From: Molanna angustata
Lineage: Eukaryota > Arthropoda > Insecta > Trichoptera > Molannidae
Assembly (NCBI GenBank): GCA_963576475.1
Contig: OY754969.1
Span: 30,115,726 to 30,179,725, forward strand
Reading direction: 5' to 3'
Length of the DNA stretch: 64,000 bases
Part shown: positions 24,027-32,796 of the stretch, in pieces
Layout: every line of letters begins with the position of its first letter
Numbering within the stretch: the stretch's first letter is position 1
The notes under the pieces: generated by a model
What the model was told of the DNA's origin: nothing
The model's database searches: none
What the model saw: the letters and a program-made list of their open reading frames with translations, nothing else
Position numbers and translations under genes: made by a program

Positions 24027-24834
24027 ATAATAATTCATAGCAAGAAAAAAGGATATGGTAAGGACAGGAGAGGAAATCGGGATCAGGTGTTCAAGGATAA
24101 ATATTCCTTCTTTAGTTTTTAATTTGAAAATACAAAGTGAGTTAGACGACGCAATATCCGGACTAAGGCTATTCCATAATCTTGCGGATTGTACTTCGAA
24201 CGAAGAGCTGAGAAATTCTGTATTATGGATAGGGATGGATAGTGTTGTACGTTCAGCAGATCGGAGTGGAAGTCCATGATTGGATAAATAAGTGAATTTG
24301 CTTTTGAGGTACCGTGGCAGGTTTGGGTTCGAGAGAATATTGTACAATAGTGACAAAATGTGTATATTGCGCCACTGGCGTATCCTGGGCAAACAAAGAA
24401 GATTGCGGTAAGATGATATGCGATCAAATTTTTTCAACTCAAAGATGAATCTGATACATATATTCTGAAGACGTTCAAGTTTATTGAGATGCACTTCATT
24501 TGCATCCAAATAGCATACATCGGCATAATCAAGCAATGGAAGAAGTGATTGAGCTAGAGTTAGAAGTGATTGAGCTAGAGGGAATGTAGGGCAAATAAAA
24601 TAGATTAACTAACATGCGATACCTGTTCATGCCACGAAACGTCATCATCGTAGAAGATTCCAAGATCTTTTACAACCCTGGTATAAGGAATGCATTGGTT
24701 ATTTATATACAGCAGTGGGAGTTTCAAATTCCTTATAGATGATAGCAGAAGAGGACTACCGATTATAATTGCCTGGGACTTGATGATCTGATGACCAAGA
24801 AGAGATAAATTTAAGATCTTCATTCATGTGAAGG
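24027..24834 (-). pseudogene. CR1-like LINE ORF2, C-terminal part (split by hAT insert)
   Basis: The minus strand reads, from the right, the post-catalytic segment (RVVKDLGIFYDDDVSWHEQV at about 24610-24680). A short decayed interval follows, then the tail LDYADVCYLDAN, LERLQNICIRFI, ARLWNSLSPDIA (24015-24536). The catalytic box lies beyond the insert, at 27833-27970. This order (thumb, connection, ARLWN block) is typical of CR1/Jockey-type reverse transcriptases. A few stops and one shift break the frame, so it is inactive. The 3' UTR follows at 23670-24026. Confidence 0.85.
24827..24834. repeat. 8-bp target site duplication (left), hAT insert
   Basis: TGTGAAGG here and again at 27825-27832 bracket the 15-bp inverted repeats of the insert. 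An 8-bp duplication is the hAT signature. Confidence 0.85.
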
Positions 24835-25304
24835 CAAGGCCGTAGCCAGGGGGGGGAATGACCCCCCCCCCCCCCCCCCCCCCCCCCGAAATAAAAAAAA
24901 AGATATTTCTTTAGTGAGTAACAATGAGACTACAGTTACATACGTTGCACCCATTTCACTCTGTTGTCATACAAAACAAATTGCAAACAAATTTCCCTAC
25001 ATTTTTAATTTTTATTATGTACTAGCATTTTATGTCCCGCCGTTGGCCAAGAATGTAAATTAGTGAAGGAATAAGCAATCGTTTATATACCTACATAATA
25101 TTGTCACACATAATTTTTTTTAACCGTAGTATGAAAAGTAGTTTGAAATTTAATTGAGTTTAAGCGGTGTAAAATCTTAAAGTGATGACCACAATCCATT
25201 TGCTTTTATATATAAGCACATACAATTTCTGCACGCATGGACTATGGGAAATGATTTTAAATATGACTTATTATAAAAAGACAACGTCGTAAAGAGTTTG
25301 GATT

Positions 25305-25850
25305 TGGCCACAACCCCTATTTTTATATATTGTCATCGAACGCAAATAATGTGTTTTAAATATTTAGTAATTTTGGATGATGGGAAATGGTTTAAAAATT
25401 GATTAAACAAAAGTACTGAAAATATTCTAGTGTTGGTCCCATCCCATTCGTTTTTATATTTTTCGTCAAGTGTGCATATAGTTTATTATAGTTTTGCACA
25501 ATAAAACTGATAGACTTAAAACTGACACATAAGTCTACATTACAGAAGAAGAAGACTTAAGCTATGTTAAATAGTTTTTAATATGAATATAAACGTTGTG
25601 AAGATCCAGCAATGGCCACAACCCCGATTTTTTATATATTGTCATCAAAATGAAATGTGTAGTTATTGAAAATTAAGCAATAGATGATGATATAATAAAT
25701 GGTGGAAATTTGATTGAACAAAAGTAATGAGAAGATTCTAGTGTTGGTCACATCCCATTCATTTTTATGTATTTTCATCAAGTATGCATGTTGTTTATAA
25801 TATTTCGTTACAATAGACTATTAGACATAAAACTAATCCAAAAGACTAAA
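25305..25850 (+). repeat. About 300-bp tandem duplication in the hAT interior
   Basis: Two diverged units start near GGCCACAACCCC (25305 and 25614). Both contain TCTAGTGTTGGTC-CATCCCATTC followed by a TCATCAAGTGTGCAT-type block, and end at an AAAACTGA-AGACTTAAAACT-type block. A third, single relative lies at 51390-51530, outside this element. Confidence 0.7.
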
Positions 25851-25889
25851 TAAAAAAAGAAGTAGAAGTATAAAACTGTAACAAATAGT

Positions 25890-26380
25890 TTGTAATAAAA
25901 ACTGACCCAATGGTCTACATAGAAGATGAAATAGAAGAATTACACATTAGGAAATGTATTATATAAAAAACTGACCAAAATGTCTTCATAAAAGAAGAAG
26001 AAGATGAATTGAACTATAGGAAATATTTTATATAAAATTCACCCAACATCTACATAAAATAAGAAAACGAAGAATTAGACTAAAGGATAGTTTGTTTAAA
26101 AATAGTTTGTTTAAAAACTAACCAAAAGGTCTACATAAAGGAAGAAGAAGACGAATTAGACTATAGGAAGTAATTTGTATAAAAACTCACCCAAGGTCTA
26201 CATAAATTAAGAAAAAGAAAAATTAGACTATAGGAAATAGTTTATTTATGAACTGTCCCAAATGACTTCACAAAAGAAGAGGAAGAAGATTTAAACCCCA
26301 AGAAATAGTTTGTAGAAAAAATCACCCAAAGGTCTACATAGAAAAAAGAAGAATTTCACTATAGGAAATAGTTTGTAGGT
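25890..26380 (+). repeat. Minisatellite, about 68-bp units
   Basis: Seven or so diverged units. Each runs: AAACTGACCCAA, GGTCTACATA, an A/G-rich GAAGAAGAAGA stretch, GAATTAGACTATAGGAAATA and GTTTGTATAAA. One unit has its AATAGTTTGTTTAAA end duplicated at about 26085-26113. No coding function is apparent. Confidence 0.8.
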
Positions 26381-27030
26381 ATATTGAATGTGTATTGTAG
26401 TTAACCTAAAATAGTTTAATAATTTTCCTATACAAAATCCGTATATTCTTGGTTTTTAAGTAGTAAGTATTAGTTATGTAGGTACCTACCTACAATGATG
26501 TTCTAAATTAATTCGAATTCGATTTATAACAAATTTTATTTGAATATCAGAATGTGTCCGTTACCATAGTAACCATGTTCCAACATGTGAAAAATATCAA
26601 ATGTTATGGAGACATTTTTTGAATATGTAGGTACCTACATTGGTTTGTTCGATGCCATAAAAATGAAAATTGTCAGAAAAATCAAATATTTTTAACAAAT
26701 TATGCAATTTTATTACGCCTATATCTTTACTAATAATTCACAGACTTTTACAATATATGTCTTAAAACTTGCTGTAATGTCTTGTGTTTCATTTTATTAT
26801 TTCATAATCACATTTATTTCAAAGGTATATTATTTAAAAGAACATATTCATTCGGTAGGAAAATTAAATATCGTATGAAAAGATATTAAAATGGCGGGGT
26901 TATATGTACATTTGTACAAAACGCTTACTTTAAAAATAAGTTAAACATTATAATTAGACAAAATATTCACCATGTTTTTCACTTAAAAGCTAAGTTATAC
27001 TTGAAAATATATTTTTTTCGTGTAAATACG

Positions 27031-27355
27031 TTTTTTTTTTTTAACATGTCTACGTAGGGGACGCCAGCTATTAGGATTTGGGTCCATTTTACTCTTCCGA
27101 AGAAGCGCACTACGTAGCGTTGGGAGGGGTTTGCAATCTAGAAATGAGTTTATTAATTCGGATTTTAAAAAGACCCGGGTTGTACGAAGATGGAAACACA
27201 GAATTCGGAAGATCGTTCCACAGTCGGGCTGCTGTATTAATAAAGGAGTTCGAGAAGCGACTTGTTCGTATATGTTGAAGGTCCACTGTGAATGGATGCT
27301 GCGATTGAGTGAAGCGAGTGACTCTGTTGCGAGTGGGTGGAGGAGGGACCAAAGA
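27031..27355 (-). pseudogene. 5'-truncated LINE, ORF2 C-terminus
   Basis: An open 80-residue frame on the minus strand (27352 to 27110): HPFTVDLQHIRTSRFSNSF, ARLWNDLPNSVFPSSY, GLFKIRINKL. This is the conserved C-terminus of a widespread insect non-LTR reverse transcriptase (HP-TVD--R-RTSR-SNSF, RLWN-LP-SVFP--Y). A poly(A) run on the minus strand marks the 3' end at 27030-27042. The copy sits inside the hAT element, so it either inserted there or was carried with it. Confidence 0.82.
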
Positions 27356-27632
27356 TGCAAGTTCTTCTGAGCAATTCCCGTGGTAGTTCTACTTCTAACT
27401 TTTAAACGTACTTCTAACTTTTAAACTAACAGATATTTGCGTGCAAAATGTACACTTTTTTGACAGATATGACTTGGAAAATTTTGTATGAAAAAAATAA
27501 TTATTGAAATATCTTTAAAATTCAGAATTTTAATCGCATTATTTTTAGCGTGACACTGCATCAGGTATACTGGTACACGTTCGCACATAAATTAGATTTT
27601 TAGATGCTCTTGGTTTTTCAAAAGGCGTGAGA

Positions 27633-27635
<3 letters not shown>

Positions 27636-27673
<38 letters not shown>
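27636..27673 (+). repeat. (CA)n microsatellite
   Basis: About 19 uninterrupted CA units following GCGTGAGACAAA. The related core at 51650-51680 has the same position occupied by a degenerate CA array (ACACATACACACACATACAC). Confidence 0.95.
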
Positions 27674-27676
<3 letters not shown>

Positions 27677-27832
27677 CATATTGATTGCTTTATTACTTTA
27701 GATGACTGTGCTTTATGCTCGCTTGGTACTCGCACGTGGATACGCTCGCGGGGCGACTTGTTTCTACTGTTTCACTAAGCTAAACCCCCCCCCCCCCCGA
27801 AATTATTTTCTGGCTACGGCCTTGTGTGAAGG

Positions 27833-27972
27833 ACTGCATTGTTAATATCAGAGACATTAAAATGGAAACATAATTGAAGATCGTCTGCAAAAAGATGATA
27901 TTTACATCTGTGGTTTGTAGTGATTGAGTTAATAAATATGGAAAATAACAGTGGGGATAAAACTCCACCTTT
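27833..27972 (-). pseudogene. CR1-like LINE ORF2, catalytic part (other half)
   Basis: The minus strand reads GVLSPLLFSIFIN then HLFADDLQLC, i.e. reverse-transcriptase motif B' (usually QGSVLSPLLF) and the catalytic FADD box, then NNAV, where the hAT element interrupts it. The frame continues on the far side at 24826 with LH--EDLKFIS. Upstream of about 27972 the reverse transcriptase is lost. Together with 24027-24834 this is one dead LINE copy. Confidence 0.88.
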
Positions 27973-28084
27973 TTAACTGTATTATGAAAAATATAAATAA
28001 TTGTTTATATGTTACTATATATTAGGCAATGTATAGTAATAAATAGATCTATTGAAATAAAAAAAATAAAACAAATAAAAATGA

Positions 28085-28500
28085 ATGGTGCTGAGCATGT
28101 TAGGTCAAATCACCAGGATAGAGCCAGGTTACCTGGAAAAAGTACTGTCACAGGTCATTGCCAAGTGTTGTTGAAGTGGAAAATATTAAGAGGCGGGGGA
28201 ACCCCCTCGCCAGCGGCTGATAGATACATCATGGTCCAAGTTTCGTTTCGGCGGGCCCCCACGATTGAGGTTGGCCTCTTCGGGGCAATGGTATAAAATA
28301 TGCCTGATGGTAGTTCCTTGTGTCACCCGACGAGCAGCCGCTCCGGGGATGAACAGACATTATAGTAAAACCTTGATCTAAAACGTTCCCAATTGAGTGG
28401 AGTAAATGACGAAATTCCTCTCAATGTCCTTTGGCGATTCCATGGATCCTCATGGACCCTCAACAGTGAAGAAACGAAGAAGAAGAAGTACACGCCAATA
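28085..28500. other. Unassigned G+C-richer patch
   Basis: The patch at 28090-28460 has short open frames on both strands (GGCGGGGGAACCCCC hairpin at about 28193). The right end has GAAGAAGAAG at 28473, a LINE-type tail. It is probably transposon-derived, but no motif is legible. Confidence 0.35.
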
Positions 28501-28619
28501 ACGGCACCTTTTAATAATGTTTTATTTAGAGTCGTTTTATGATGCAATTTCATTACAAAGGCGCTCTTACATTTATCTCAATAGAGACGAAGTTGGAATA
28601 TTATAGAAGAACAAGGAAA

Positions 28620-29010
28620 TCAAGGTACTTGCAGGGCTTACGACCTGTTATCGTCTGGTTTACGTGATCACTTTATGCGCATGCGCAACTTTCACCAGGT
28701 ATTCCCTTTTTATTGAGATCCCTTATCAATCCAAATTTTGAAAGTTCTATATATTTGAATAGTGAGTAACCAATCACCTGAAAATAGGACATTATTACTA
28801 TTGCCATATATGAAGAAACGAAGAAATCATTTTGTATTTTTTTTTTTTTTTATTTATTTAGGTAAAATATACAGGATTAAACCTACAGTTATTTTACACG
28901 ATTAATCATAAAAAAATAATATCATCAAATTTGTATAACATTTCAAATTTCAAAGTACAAAAATTAAAACAAACCAAAAGCATACAAGTATTGCCATCTA
29001 TTGAGAGATT
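28620..29010 (+). repeat. Dispersed repeat related to 50.0 and 51.1 kb
   Basis: GGCTTACGACCTGT--TCGTCTGGTTTACGTGATCA at about 28635 recurs as ACGACCTGTCATTGGCTGG at 50040, and in reverse complement at about 51110-51165. A second shared word, CCATCTATTGAGA-ATTGGTTT (28992), recurs inverted at 50940. No coding. A T-run plus TTTATTTATTTAGG at 28838-28860 looks like a minus-strand LINE tail inside it. Confidence 0.5.
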
Positions 29011-29140
29011 GGTTTATTTGTAAACAATGAAAGCAACAGTCCTTATTAATGAGGTGACGGTGTTGTCGCACAGATGTCACCCCTGCACTGCACCAGAAAT
29101 ATTATTTCATTTTTGGCTTGTTTGCCTACTTGTACCAATC

Positions 29141-29271
29141 TGTATGTAAATCGAATATTTTTTTAATTGTATATTAATTATTTTACTATGCAATTAAAAA
29201 ATATTCGATTAATTTTTAATCGAATTTAATTATTTTTTTATGCAATTAAATAAATATTCGATTTACATACA
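29141..29271. mobile_element. Palindromic A+T-rich MITE
   Basis: TGTATGTAAATCGAATATTT at 29141-29160 is matched by its reverse complement at 29252-29271. Inner copies of ATTCGATTAATTTTTAATCG make most of the 131 bases self-complementary. No coding. A partial extra copy of the ATATTCGATTTTCAATTTTT unit is at about 29325. Confidence 0.75.
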
Positions 29272-29499
29272 CATTTTTACAAGAAGGTAAAGAAGCTGTA
29301 AATGTTCGCGTATGTGCAATTGAAAAAATATTCGATTTTCAATTTTTGATTCCTCTTTTCCTCAGTTTTTTTTCTTTATTCAATAGGTACCTACCGTAAA
29401 TTCGATTCTCAGTAAAGACAAAGTTTTTAATTGATCGTGTTTTCAGTCTTTACCTGTGAGAAAAAATCACAAGTACGTGTTAAATTACTATTTGAAATA

Positions 29500-29625
29500 G
29501 TACTTACCTGTCAGAGAACCAATTATTATCATCATCACTGGCGCTACAGTCCGCTACGGACCTTGGCCTCCTCCATAAATCGCCTCCATCCCTCCACATC
29601 GACCGCCAGTCTTTTCCAATTTATT
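29500..29625 (-). pseudogene. LINE ORF2 tail fragment (GGCGCTACAG type)
   Basis: The reverse complement of an RTE-like ORF2 end, with the same plus-strand opening CTGGCGCTACAGTCC as 14515 and 57125 and CTTGGCCTCC-CCATAAATCGCC. About 80 bases are legible. Confidence 0.5.
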
Positions 29626-29689
29626 AGGTTTATTTCTCTTGTATTCGGGAAGCAATATAAAATAAAATAATTCAATTGTTGGCATGTTT

Positions 29690-29770
29690 AGTTATTTAAT
29701 TGAAAGTTGTAAGATATTGCCATTAGGCAATAAACTCACCATTACATAATCGTGTATAGAATGTTAAAAA
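29690..29770 (+). mobile_element. CR1-like LINE 3' tail fragment
   Basis: Stem-loop ATTGCC-ATTA-GGCAAT at 29716-29731, followed by AAACTCACC and an A+T-rich end. Plus-strand copy of the dispersed tail. Confidence 0.6.
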
Positions 29771-29982
29771 AATGAATGTCTTTCCTTTGCATTGAATTGT
29801 TCGTGGTTTTCTTTTTTTTTACCAAGTTTTTCTTTGCGTATTCTTTTTACATACATAATGAACCCATTCCCGAAATAATAAATTTATTATCAGCCTTCCT
29901 ATCAAAACATCCCTTCCATGGCATCGTAGGAATAATTAGGTACTTATTAGTTTACATACTACTTTTTTGGATTTTTAAGGTA

Positions 29983-31080
29983 GGCGCGCATGGAAGCTAA
30001 TTTCATCGGCCGATTAATTATCGGTGAGCTACAACATACGAATTACATGTAAGAGCGCGCATGAAAGCTAACAGAATCGGCCGATTTTAAAATCTGTGAC
30101 GTGACACAAAAAAATCGGCCGATCGAGATCGGCCGATTTTTTGTAACCAATCTTGTTGTATGAGAGGGCGCGCATGGCGCATGCTCAATGCTCACCGATA
30201 ATTTAATCGTCCGAGCGCAGTAGATCGAGAAGTACGTTGTCAGTGCTGCCAAACGAAATGTCAGATGAAATAAATTTTGATTCGGAAAAATTAATTATAT
30301 TAGTTGAAGCACGTCCTTCATTATATGATAAAAAATTATAGTAACCGCCAAATTAAGCAAAAATTATGGTTGGAGATAAGCGAAATATTAATAACTGGCT
30401 GGGAACAGCTAAATCATAATAAAAGAACTGAATTGGGTAAGTTATTACTTAATTGAATAATAGTTACATAGGTAATTTAATAAATATTCCACTTAATGAA
30501 TAAAAACTTAACTGTGTTTCAATTGTTTTTTTTTTACAATTTATAATTATGAACTTCAACTGTGTCAACGAAAAAACCTTAAAAAAAAGTTTTATATTAT
30601 ATATACTTGGTTCACTATTGCGTCTGTACATTTGTTCTGTCACACAATAGTTCTTTTCTGTTTCCCGCGCAATGTTTGTATTTTCCCGCTTGTACGCGCG
30701 CGGAGCCCAACATAATGATTTCTAGGTTATGTTTGGTAAATTATGATCTGTCAATTTATTTATCTTTTCCCGTGCAATACATACCTTTTACCGCGCAATA
30801 CAAAGGTACCGCAGTTTTCGGTTTCCCGCGCAATGTTTTTCTTTTTCCCGCTTGTTGTACAGGCGCATGGAGCCCAAGTTAATGATTTTTTGATTAAGTT
30901 CGGTAAATTATGATCTGTCAATTATTTCTAATCATATGAATGTTGACCGCCGTGTTATTTCCAATCGTACGATTCTAGAAGCTTCCATGCGCGTTAGAAC
31001 CGATCGGCCGATTTATTATCGGCCGATAAATTAATCGGCCGATAATAATCGGCCGATTAATTTAAGCTTCCATGCGCGCC
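29983..31080. mobile_element. PIF/Harbinger-like element with subterminal palindromes
   Basis: The ends read inward GGCGCGCATGGAAGCT (29983 and, inverted, 31065-31080). Inner degenerate copies of the same end lie at about 30050, 30165 and (inverted) 30975-30993. The palindrome ATCGGCCGAT and its half-versions recur at least eight times within 250 bases of either end. The interior holds a broken MADF-type exon (30258-30436) and a 100-bp direct duplication (30661-30757 and 30822-30924) with TTTCCCGCGCAATG. The MADF exon is why I favour PIF/Harbinger, whose autonomous members carry a Myb/SANT-like or MADF partner protein. The 3-bp duplication expected for that group is not clean (GTA left, TTA right). 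Confidence 0.65.
30258..30436 (+). pseudogene. Broken first exon of MADF/Myb-SANT-like protein
   Basis: From ATG at 30258 the frame reads MSDEINFDSEKLIILVEARP then SLYDKK and hits TAG at 30339. A one-base shift in the A-run at about 30330-30336 restores sense from 30337: YSNRQIKQKLWLEISEIL, then GWEQL. The pattern LI-LV--RP-LYDK followed by Y-NR--K---W-EI is the MADF DNA-binding domain. The exon ends at 30436 in front of GTAAGTTA, a good splice donor, so the original gene was spliced. No second exon is visible inside the element. The product would have been a DNA-binding partner of a PIF transposase, or a captured host regulator; the one-base indel kills it. Confidence 0.65.
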
Positions 31081-31130
31081 TTACCTATTAATTACCTTGT
31101 TAATCCATAAAAAAAATCGTCATGATTTAT

Positions 31131-31142
31131 ATTTCCATCATG
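31131..31142. repeat. 12-bp target site duplication (left) of the R1-clade element
   Basis: ATTTCCATCATG here is repeated at 36220-36231, directly after the element's 3' end. Confidence 0.85.
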
Positions 31143-31453
31143 CATAATTTAATTTCTATCTTTTTTTTTTAAACTCTTCGCTCATACACATTAACTACTT
31201 CAAACAATTTATTTTATTTTTAAAGGTTTATTTTTCTTGTATATTCGTATAATATACCTATTCATTATTTTGTTTTTAACTTTCCAACGGTAGTTTGCAT
31301 ACACAGATTTGTTCATTATTTGTTGTTTTATCTTCTTCTTTGTAATTACATTAACATTTGAATTTCGATTTTACAACGATTTGTTGTTTACGGAGTGCCT
31401 TTTTCATTATCTTAAATTGATCATCTAGGGTAACAGTTCTGTTGAGATCTAAA
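31143..31453 (+). promoter_or_regulatory. 5' UTR / presumed internal promoter of R1-clade element
   Basis: A+T-rich sequence between the left duplication and the ORF1 ATG. LINEs of this clade carry an internal promoter in this part; I see no specific core motif that proves it. Confidence 0.5.
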
Positions 31454-32796
31454 ATGGTCAAAACGAAACGTACCCGGAAGAGAATTCGCAAGACACTGGA
31501 ATCTCTGTCACCAGTAACCCCGTCACCGCCTATTAATAGAATAAGAATGTCCAGCCCTGAAGCTTCGTCTGTCTCCGCTGAGAACCACATTGTGGTGACT
31601 CGCGTTGAGACCTCGAAGCAGTGCAGCAGTCCTCCGACACAGTCCGAGCCAGTATCGAATCCAGCAACACCATCTTCTCGCGATGAAGTACTGTCAGTAC
31701 CAGGTTTCGAGCCAATCATTTATACTGCCTATGAAGCTATGTCTGCCCTACAAGACTCTTTAGCCACCTCAGATATGCCTAAAGATCAACAATTGGAGGT
31801 AAGTCGTAAAATAAATATTCTTCTTGCTATCATTGGACGAATTGACAGTCGCATGGCGGAATCATTGGGACGAGAAGCAGTTCTCAACGAACGCATCAGT
31901 GCTCTGATCAGAGAGAAACAGGGATTGCAATCTCACATCGAGACGCTCGAACTCGAGATGCGCCCTGTGATGCAAACTATTGCTGACAACGTTGTCACAA
32001 AACAATGTGATAGCTTTGCTTCGCGTTCGGCCGTAAGTGGCCCTCCGCCGATTACCAGAATCGGCTTCCCAGCGTTACCAGCCAAGCCCGCCGTTTGCAT
32101 TTTCCCGACTAGAGATGATATAAGTTCCTCGGTAGAAACAAGGCGAGTGCTCAAAACAACGTTAAAGCCCAGTGAAATCGGTGCGCAAGTTACGAGCGTA
32201 CGAAATATAAGAGGAAAAGGCATTGTTGTCAACACTGCCACTACCGCTGACTCCTTGAAACTCCTCAATGCACCGGCTTTAAAATCTTCCAAAGACCTCA
32301 GCGTCCGACTTGCTTCGAAACGAAACCCCAGATTACGCTTCAGTTTTGTTCCGCGTGACATGTCTCACGAGGAGTTCTTGGGTCTGGCGTTTTTGTCCGT
32401 CCCGGATATGGGCACTTTATGGGACCTCGCACTGGGCCTACCTGTGACAGAGTGTTTGAAGTACCGCCGACAATAAGACACAAACTCATTGAGTGCGGAA
32501 GAGTCTTTGTTGAATGGAGCGTGTGTAAGGTCAGAGACTTCATACCAATAAGTGTGTGCTCAAGATGCCGGATGTATGGCCATACAAGTAAGTTCTGCAA
32601 AGATCCCCCTCGCTGCGGCCATTGTGCTTCTGGTGAGCACGATTTTTCAGTATGTCCTGCTAAAGACAGTCCACCAATTTGTGCGGTCTGTTCATTTTTC
32701 AAAAAACCAGCCTCTCACAAATCTGGTTCTGATGAATGTCCAGCATTCCAGGCATCGTTGAGCCGCGCCCTATTGACAGTTGATTATGGCCAGTAG
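31454..32796 (+). pseudogene. ORF1 (gag-like, three zinc knuckles), frameshifted
   Basis: Encodes the RNA-binding protein that packages the element's RNA. ATG at 31454 starts a lysine/arginine-rich N-terminus (MVKTKRTRKRIRK), then a serine/proline-rich segment and a predicted coiled coil (about residues 105-175 with E/L-rich heptads). The first frame ends at a TAA/TAG-type stop near 32476. The matching C-terminal part runs in another frame from about 32419 and ends at TAG 32794-32796. The shift therefore lies at about 32400-32425. The C-terminal frame has three knuckles: CSRCRMYGHTSKFC, CGHCASGEHDFSVC (both CX2CX4HX4C) and CAVC-X8-H-X6-C, the trio typical of R1-clade gag proteins. The ATG at 31454 is preferred over an upstream non-ATG frame start. 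A genuine programmed shift is possible but not supported by a slippery heptamer I can see. Confidence 0.85.

Larger units (their letters stand above)
24835..27824. mobile_element. Non-autonomous hAT-type element, 2990 bp
   Basis: The termini are perfect 15-base inverted repeats, CAAGGCCGTAGCCAG (24835-24849 and 27810-27824), flanked by the 8-bp duplication TGTGAAGG. Inside the left end is G8 then C26 (24849-24856, 24862-24887) and inside the right end C14 (27785-27798). The interior has no transposase frame. It holds a roughly 300-bp tandem duplication (about 25305-25850), a 68-bp minisatellite, an unrelated LINE fragment (27031-27355) and a CA array (27636-27673). The insertion split a CR1-like LINE. 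Removing insert plus one duplication brings the two halves of that reverse transcriptase into register, which independently proves the boundaries. Confidence 0.9.

Noticed and set aside
29980..31083. Clean 3-bp duplication for the PIF/Harbinger-like element
   Set aside because: The flanks read GTA and TTA; not identical, so the superfamily call rests on the MADF exon and end structure only.
31351..32702. Minus-strand open frames of 120-142 codons opposite ORF1
   Set aside because: They are mirror frames of the ORF1 coding strand with no independent motifs.
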